Positions 51,464 through 64,000 of a DNA stretch of 64,000 bases are shown here, piece by piece. Each line of letters starts with the position of its first letter. Within the stretch, counting starts at the first letter, position 1. The translations under genes and the position numbers were made by a program. The stretch spans positions 6,510,001-6,574,000 of the forward strand of contig OZ218950.1 of NCBI GenBank assembly GCA_965112735.1, written 5' to 3'. The stretch comes from Phaeosaccion multiseriatum (taxonomy: Eukaryota; Ochrophyta, other classes). A model generated the notes under the pieces. That model had not been told where the DNA came from. It did no database searches and saw nothing but the letters and a program-made list of their open reading frames with translations.

Positions 51464-52312
51464 ACTTGTTGCTGCTTCAAGCTGCTTCCCCCGCCTTCCT
51501 CACACCTGACAATTTGTTCCCAAGACAACGTTCTTCCTTAGAGTGGTAGTGAGGCCAAGCCAGGGTCGTGCTAGAAATGAGGCTTAAAGCGATAGGACTG
51601 CTGACAAACTCCCCCCTTCACAAAATGAGAGCTGAGCCGCACATGGAAATGGCACGAAAATTTGGCGGCCATCCGGGCTCCGACATGGAACCCCGTAACC
51701 TTACGTATTCTACATACGTAAGGTTACTTGTACCTCCGCACCGTTCCGAAGGGGATACTCGCGCCGAACAGCTCCCACCACACACACGTACTCGTTATCA
51801 AAGGTGCTCGTTATCAAGCAAGGCTTGTCACCTCTCCCCCCTCGCTCCCCTCTCAATCAATCTCTCATCCTCTCACTCACTCACTCACGCACCCACGCAC
51901 GCACGCGCATGCACTCACGGAACATTCAGGCACACCCCACTCACTCCCTCACTCCCTGACCTCACTCATGGATATTCTCCTGAGTATTCAAACGCTATTC
52001 CTTTGGGACTCGATACTGTATTGGTAAAAAAATCGAAAACATACTCGCCCACCAACTCACGGGACGCACTCACGGGACGCCCTCATGCACTCACTCACCC
52101 ACTCACGCACGCACGCATGCACTCCCCATCACTGCCCCACACTGCTGCCAGCTGCTGGACAGCTGAAATCTCACTCACCCACGCACGCACGCTCCCAACG
52201 CACCTACTCACTCACTGCGTGGCCAATCACTCCCTCACGCACTCACTCTTTCACGCAGTAAACTGCAACAGCCGAGCCAAATGCCTCCTCAAGAGTTCGC
52301 CTCTTCTGCAGG
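51464..52312. other. Kinase promoter and ProRS 3' flank
   Basis: No gene is supported. The part nearest the kinase contains the inverted repeat at 51695-51727. Farther on the sequence is dominated by CACTCA/CACGCA short repeats (about 51850-52250). A long open frame running through here on the plus strand is low complexity and continues into the minisatellite and the antisense of the synthetase, so I do not call it. Confidence 0.5.
51695..51727. repeat. Perfect 13-bp inverted repeat with TACGTA
   Basis: GTAACCTTACGTA (51695-51707) and TACGTAAGGTTAC (51715-51727) are perfect complements separated by 7 nt. The repeat lies about 230 bp upstream of the kinase start codon, so it may be a regulatory site (bZIP-like TTACGTA core) or a small hairpin. 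Confidence 0.85.
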
Positions 52313-52557
52313 GCAGCAGGCTGTGGCTCCTGAAGCGCGAGTCCATTGATTATTTATTATATTGGGGGCTGGGGTCTAGTGGCAGCAGGCTGTGGCTCCT
52401 GAAGCGCGAGTCCATTGATTATTTATTATATTGGGGGCTGGGGTCTAGTCGCAGCAGGCTGTGGCTCCTGAAGCGCGAGTCCATTTTTTTTTTTTATTTG
52501 GGGCTGGGGTCTAGTGGCAGCAGGCTGTGGCTCCTGGATGGGGGGTTGGGGTCTATT
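52313..52557. repeat. 68-bp minisatellite, about 3.7 units
   Basis: Units start GGCAGCAGGCTGTGGCTCCT. Units 1 and 2 (52313-52380, 52381-52448) are nearly identical. Unit 3 has its TTGATTATTTATTATA core replaced by a T run, and unit 4 is truncated. The array lies 40 bp beyond the stop codon of the prolyl-tRNA synthetase, so it is probably in its 3' untranslated region or just past it. Confidence 0.9.
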
Positions 52558-52597
52558 CAGCAAACCCAAACTGTTTCCCCCTTTGAGGTGCTGCAAC

Positions 52598-58873
<6,276 letters not shown>

Positions 58874-59111
58874 ATCAGCCGAGGGGGGGGGGGTCCCACA
58901 CCTCCGCGTCAGCCGTACCGCTGGTGCTGTTGCTGCCTTTCCCACTCCTCCTGCTTCTGCAGTTGGTACAGCACCCTCTGTTTTTTCGTCTTCCTTCAAC
59001 AGAATCGATTGCCGATTACTTTTCCTCCGGTCACAGTTGGCGTCGTGGAGGAAGAACCTTCGAAGGAGGTCAGTTGGAACCCGAATCACTTGAGACGAGG
59101 GAACGAGCCGC
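58874..59111. promoter_or_regulatory. Divergent promoter region
   Basis: 238 bp between the leader start of ProRS (minus) and the glycosyltransferase start (plus). It includes a shortened element copy, CAGTTGGTACAGCACC (58960-58975). The minus-strand frame stays open through this region, so a longer ProRS leader cannot be excluded, but it would overlap the other gene's start codon. Confidence 0.45.
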
Positions 59112-59824
59112 ATGGTCTGTTGGCCATGTTCAGACTCCTCTCAGCTTCGGTATCCTCGTATTGTGGTGCTGGTTTCCCTATTTCTGTACCTTCTCTGCTT
59201 AGCTGGAGGGACGCAGCCACCAATCTTCCCACCACCTCTCCAGCAACGAGGGCGACATGATGCAGTCTCCCACCTACAACGCCACTTCGATTTCTGCGCC
59301 ACCACAGTGATTGATGGACAATGGCTTCACTTCAGAGTCGACGCCGCCCTTCCCCTCACGCGTGTTGCACGCGAGGTATCTTCCAGCATGGGATCATCAT
59401 CAGATGGAGAAGCTGGAGATCGAGCTGCCGACCTTCTGGAGGCCTTTCTTGAGTACCGCACGAGCATTGTGATGATGGAGAGGCTGGACGTGAGGAGGGC
59501 TGTGCACGAGCTGCGCGTCCCATTTGCCGTGGTCGTCGGCAGCCAGTCCTGCCGAGACCCCCAGAGCCCTCCAGAGCTCATCAGGGCCGACACCGCCCCT
59601 GCTACCACTGAGGAGGGCATCTGCAGCGGCGGTGGTGATGGAGTTGGAGGTGGTGCTGGGGTCGGAGGCGGCGGCGCTGCGAGTGTCCCTTTGGATGAGA
59701 GTGTCTATCTCCATCTCTCCCTCTCCTCCTTCAACGCGGGCAATGCCCTCGACTGGGAGTGGCACTTTGGCTTAGAGAGGCCCGCTACGATATTCCTGAC
59801 GAGCGAGGCGGTAGAGGGGGTTTT

Positions 59825-59867
<43 letters not shown>

Positions 59868-61709
59868 GCGTCGGACGGCTTGGCAGGGGACAGCGTTGGC
59901 GGCCTACGGAGAGTGCTCGACCTGGCCGCGACTTACCTCGCTCCAGGGGGGAAGCTGATGGTAGGGCTTCCGCTTCCCGGCGGTGCTGTAGCTGAAGCTG
60001 GTGGGAGGGATCGGGCGGGGGAAGGGGGAAAGGATGGCCCTGCCAATGATGGTGGAGGAGCGGTTCCGCAGGTGGCAAGTCTGGTGCTGCAGCGCGGAGA
60101 CTTTGCTCCCGTGCCGGCCCCAGCGCCAAAGGGAACAATAGAAGAGGCGAGGGAGGAGGACAGGCATGCGAGTACGACAGGCCCACTGGTCTTCAGGAAG
60201 CGACGCGCGAACGACCACCGAGGAGGAGAGCACCATGCGGATGGGAGTCATGATGGTGAGAAGCCTCTCCATGGCAGCAGCAGCGATAGTGACAACAGCA
60301 GCAGCAGTGACTGGTGGGCCGCCTCGGGGCTGGCGGTCAGAGTAATCAATCTTGAGCGCAGGCCCGATCGACGAGCAAGTGTGCTGCAGGCGCTGGAGCA
60401 GGCAGGTACGATTGGGTTACCAACTACGTATCTTTGGGTATCATCGAGAGTCCGTCCTATCCTCTCCGATCCTATCTCAGTTGGGCACCTATCCTACCCT
60501 CGACCACATCTCTGAAGTATACTCTCCACTCTTGTATATGCATATATGTTTAGCTCCCCCTCCTCGCATGTGTGTGTGGGCACATTGCACAAGCTCAGCG
60601 GCGGTCGGCTCAAGTACCCTCTCCCCCATTCTCTTTGCTCCCTCTAGTGCTAACACTCCATTCCCCCCCACACCCATCACCACATCACCAACCCCCTTCC
60701 TCCTGGACCAATTGGTGCTCCGTGCCCGTCGCCAAGCAGGCATCCCGCTCTCCCACGTGCAGGTAGTGGCGGCTGTGGACGGGCGTGCGCTGGACCTGTC
60801 TGCAGACCCCGAAGCTCGGCACCTCTTTAACCTCGAGAGGTGGTCCTACGGCTCTGCCAACAACCCCTTTCAGAGCCACGGTTACGTCCGGTGAGTTGAG
60901 TGTGTCTGTATGGGAGGGAGGGGGGGAGGGAGGGAGAGATGGAGGGAGACGGAGAGGGGGTGAGGGAGGGAGGGATGGAGGGAGGGAAAGCCGGATCGGG
61001 ACGAACGAGAGACGAAAGAGAGAGGAGGAAATGTGGCTAAGGTCTGACAAGTTACACATATATGGGGTCGCTTTTGTCCATAGTCGATCTTCTAGTTGGT
61101 TTGTCTTGGCGTCTGAGTCATGGAGGGGGAGGGGGGTTGAGGGTGGGGCTGTGGAATGTACACGTATACACCCTGCTGTGTGAGCCTTGGAAATCCAAAA
61201 CAACTAGGTACAGCATAGCACAGCTCACTGAAACAAACTAACCCGTTCCTCCTTCTCTCTCCTCTCCCCTCGCCTCTCACCTCACTTCACTCTCCCCCCC
61301 CCCCCGGGCGCCTGGGGCATGTAAGATCCGTGCTGGGGGTAGCTCTGAGCCACCATGGCCTTTGGCAGAGCTTAAGTACCGATTCATCGCTCTCCCTCCT
61401 CGATGCTCACGTCATTTTCGAGGACGATGTCCAACCGGTACCCAACTTCGCCCAGCAGTGGGCCCAACTCTACGACCTTCTGCGGCATGACCTCTCCTGG
61501 GACATTGTGTGGCTCGGCGTGCTCTCCGAGAGAGGTTTGTATGATGCTGACCCCCCCGTCTTGTTTGATGAGGCCGGTCGTAGCGGTAGCAGTGTCGGTG
61601 GTGGCGGTGGTGGTGGTGGCGGTGGTGGTGGTGGTGGTGGTGCCGGTGAGGCTGCCTGCGGCCGTCCGGTCCAATCCCGCTCACCCGCTGAGCCCTCAGG
61701 TCTGCAGCG

Positions 61710-61751
<42 letters not shown>

Positions 61752-63336
61752 TATCGGTGCAGTGCGGCGCTTCTCGGATCACTCTCGGGCCTTTAGTGCG
61801 GGGGCCTTTGCCTACGTGCTGCGGCGCAAAGGGGCTCTGCGTCTCGTTGGGGCCGCGCGGGAGAAGGGCATCATGCAACCCGTTGACGTGAGTACAGACA
61901 GAGGGCAAGCGAGGCATGGTACATAGTGTACAGAGATGGCAGTGGATGGGATGGGATGGGATGGGATGGGATGGCAGTGGATGGGATGGGATGGGATGGG
62001 ATGGCAGTGAATGGGACGGGTTGGGATGGGGTGGGATGGGATGACAGTGGATGAGATGGAATGGCAGTGGATGGGATGGGATTGCCTCCTCGCTGAGCTG
62101 AGAGTGAAGAAAGTGTCCAGCAACATGTCAAGCAGCACCCCACCACACACTCGCGTAGCCCCTGCCCACCCTTCTTCCACACAAACGAGAGACATGCTCG
62201 GTCCTTTCCTCTCTCTCTCGCTGTGCGCATGTGTGTGTGCATTGAATTGATGTCCTCCCAGTGTATTGACATCTTCTGGCCCTCCCTCCCTCCCCTCCCC
62301 TCCCTCCCCTCCCATCCCCTCCCATCCCCTCCCCTCCCTCCTTGAGCCGCAGTGGTTCATGTTCGACCAGTTCAGTGACATGGTGAGCTACAAGGCCGTC
62401 CCTGCCCTCGCGGCCTCTCCACAGGGGGGCGGACGGGACAGCGACAACGACGCTGACTTCCCCCCCGAGCGTCTACTGCTGCAGCAGCAGCAGCAGCAGG
62501 GCTGTATGCTCGCTGTGGAGTCTCCCCCCTCTGGGGCGCGTGTCACGGAGGGAGAGCCGATTCCGCTCAGCTTCGGCGTATCCGTGAATGGGTCGGCAAA
62601 CGTGTTTGCGGAGCACCACAGGCTGAGCAGAGTGTGCGTTTTCTACACCCTGGGCCACCGCGACCCTCCCCCGCAACAGCAGCGACGACAGCAGCAGGAG
62701 CAGCCACCGGGAGCAGGGGCCACGGGCGGAGCAGTTTCGGTGGCAGGGGGAGAGGTTCCAGGGGCGTGTTTCGGGTTTCAGGAGAAAGATGCGGCGTTTC
62801 TGCCCGCTACCCTAAGCGTCGGCTCCTACTACGCCAGAGTAGAGCTACAGACAGTGGAGGGGAAGGTCGCAGCAAGCAGCGAGCTCAGCGCCTTCCATGT
62901 GGTGCCTAGGCAAGGGCAGCAAGCACAGGGAGAGAGCGAGCAGATAGTAGGAGAGCAGCAGGAGGGGGCAAGTGTGTTCAGCCAAGCTGTGGAGGTGGGT
63001 GGTGCCGTTTTGGAGTTTTCTTACCCGTGCCATGAGGAGGAGACGCGTCGGGCCCAAGCGCTTGCAATGGCCGCCGCGTGGGGAGACGGATCGGGTAGTG
63101 GTGGTGGTGGTGGTGACGGTGGTGGGGATGGAAGCGGAACTCTCTCTGCTCGCCGTGGCGGCGATGAGCAGGGTGCAGTAGCAAGGAGTGGGCAGGAGAG
63201 TCTACTGGAGGCCCCTCTGCTGTATGACCTGGTGAAGGGCTTTTGTCAGGAGGCGCAAGCAGACCCCGTGATCGTATGCATGGACCAACTAGCCACGCGG
63301 GCAATTGCGCACTGTGAAGAAGGAGCGGCGGCGTGA
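59112..63336 (+). CDS. Glycosyltransferase family 25-like protein, 4 exons
   Basis: Exons 59112-60405, 60740-60890, 61326-61887 and 62353-63336 keep frame and give 996 residues. A signal anchor (IVVLVSLFLYLLCLAGG) predicts a type II membrane protein of the Golgi/ER. Residues about 40-330 include RVLDLAATYLAPGGKLMVGL, reminiscent of the end of a methyltransferase fold. The GT25 core follows: AVRVINLERRPDRRASVL, VQVVAAVDGRALD, GVALSHHGLWQSL, then the acidic metal-binding motif HVIFEDDVQP and DIVWLGVLSERG. GT25 enzymes transfer galactose or glucose, as in collagen glycosylation. A C-terminal beta-type domain (SPPSGARVTEGEPIPLSFGV) and a short Cys-containing tail follow. Poly-Gln and poly-Gly tracts interrupt the domains. 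The acceptor of exon 3 (ATGTAAG) is atypical. Acceptor substrate unknown. Confidence 0.8.
61930..62085. repeat. GGGAT pentamer minisatellite in intron
   Basis: Repeats of GGGAT interrupted by GGCAGTGGAT occupy the intron between exons 3 and 4 of the glycosyltransferase gene. A related TCCCC/CCCAT tract precedes the exon 4 acceptor (62280-62340). Confidence 0.88.
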
Positions 63337-64000
63337 AGATTGAAACATTTGTGGGATCGACTAACCATGTGGTGGTGCTGCTGGTTCTGGTGCTGGTGCT
63401 GGAGCTGGGCCGGAGAAGAAGCCGCAAATGACTGCCAAAGGGCGAGGGGGGAGGCGGGAGTCAGCAAGGGCGTAGGACAGCGGAGCCAACCGCTGACGTG
63501 CTACAGACATTTTCTTCGGTAGCATGCTACCAGGCCCTGCGAGCCCGGGTGCATGCCACTGACCGCCGGTGGTAGCGAGAAGCAGGTAGCACGCGAGGGG
63601 TCGAGCGTCTCTCTCTCACCCCACCAGGAGAGCACCGGAGCACCGGGCACACGGCCTCACCTGAGCCAGACACGGGCCTTGAGGGCTACTCTGACTCGCG
63701 CTCTCGCCTGCCTTGCGCCGGCCGAGGGTGGCTTGCTGCCATGGTGCTGGTGCAGGCTCCATCATTTCAGTTTCAATTTCAGTTTAGCTCCAGTGCCCTT
63801 GGCACCAACTTCATCGTAGGGGGCTCTATGCACCTTAGTCTCCAGACAGGAAGACAGGCGGAGTATGAGGGGAAAGTTTTGGAGTGATTGAGTTAAGGGG
63901 TGGCCGGGTCGGTCGGCTCAGGGATGGAGAGAAGAGAGAAGGGGAAGGAGTCAAGGGAGATTTCATTGACTTAAAACTCCTCCTTTTTTTCTTTTTTCTT
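63337..64000. other. 3' flank, no gene supported
   Basis: Downstream of the glycosyltransferase stop there is a perfect 14-bp palindrome, GGTAGCATGCTACC (63518-63531). A degenerate ATTTCAGTTT repeat lies near 63764-63786. Short frames on both strands have no family features. The window ends in a pyrimidine/T-rich stretch (63970-64000). Confidence 0.45.

Noticed and set aside
60708-60725. CCAATTGGTGCTCC, a partial match to the dispersed element
   Set aside because: Only the first seven core bases match and there is no CAG context.

Overview
This is nuclear DNA from a eukaryote. It is GC-rich and gene-dense, with spliceosomal introns, GT-AG or occasionally GC-AG, in most genes. Several proteins begin with a signal peptide or signal anchor of the kind used for secondary-plastid targeting. 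Together with a kinesin-9, a CHR-type chromate transporter and very many microsatellites, this suggests a stramenopile alga, possibly a eustigmatophyte such as Nannochloropsis/Microchloropsis. The organism is inferred from content; no database search was possible.

Layout. 0.8-3.9 kb: a divergent pair, an aquaporin-like channel (minus) and a WTAP/FIP37-like coiled-coil protein (plus). 4.0-7.9 kb: a tandem pair of intronless paralogues of an unrecognised family, flanked by a long foldback repeat (4043-4438) and a complete MITE-like element with target-site duplication (7567-7846). 8.0-15.9 kb: a nine-exon kinesin-9 (KIF6-like) with a degenerate motor. 16-23.7 kb: a 13-exon SPRY / CUB-like / ankyrin protein (minus), meeting the kinesin tail to tail with 74 bp between stop codons. 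24.1-28.5 kb: an 11-exon multipass membrane protein. 29.1-31.9 kb: a RING-H2 protein with SAP-like repeats. 32.5-35.3 kb: a TPR-methyltransferase (minus). 35.6-42.4 kb: a giant coiled-coil protein. 42.9-43.5 kb: a small basic protein (minus). 43.6-45.6 kb: a histidine phosphatase. 46.4-49.0 kb: a chromate transporter. 49.4-51.5 kb: an intronless lipid-anchored protein kinase (minus). 52.6-58.9 kb: a 14-exon prolyl-tRNA synthetase (minus). 59.1-63.3 kb: a family-25-like glycosyltransferase.

The genes do not form one pathway. Five pairs share short divergent promoters (about 80-410 bp). All exon chains were built by hand from splice consensus, frame continuity and family motifs; in every chain the intron phases close, which is the main support for them.

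The most unusual signal is a dispersed short motif, consensus CAGTTGGTGATACAGCAG. About 20 copies lie in at least six genes, on both strands, in introns as well as exons. In exons it is read in three different frames (QLVIQQ, AVGDTAA, AVSPTAA). It therefore behaves like a DNA-level element rather than a protein motif.
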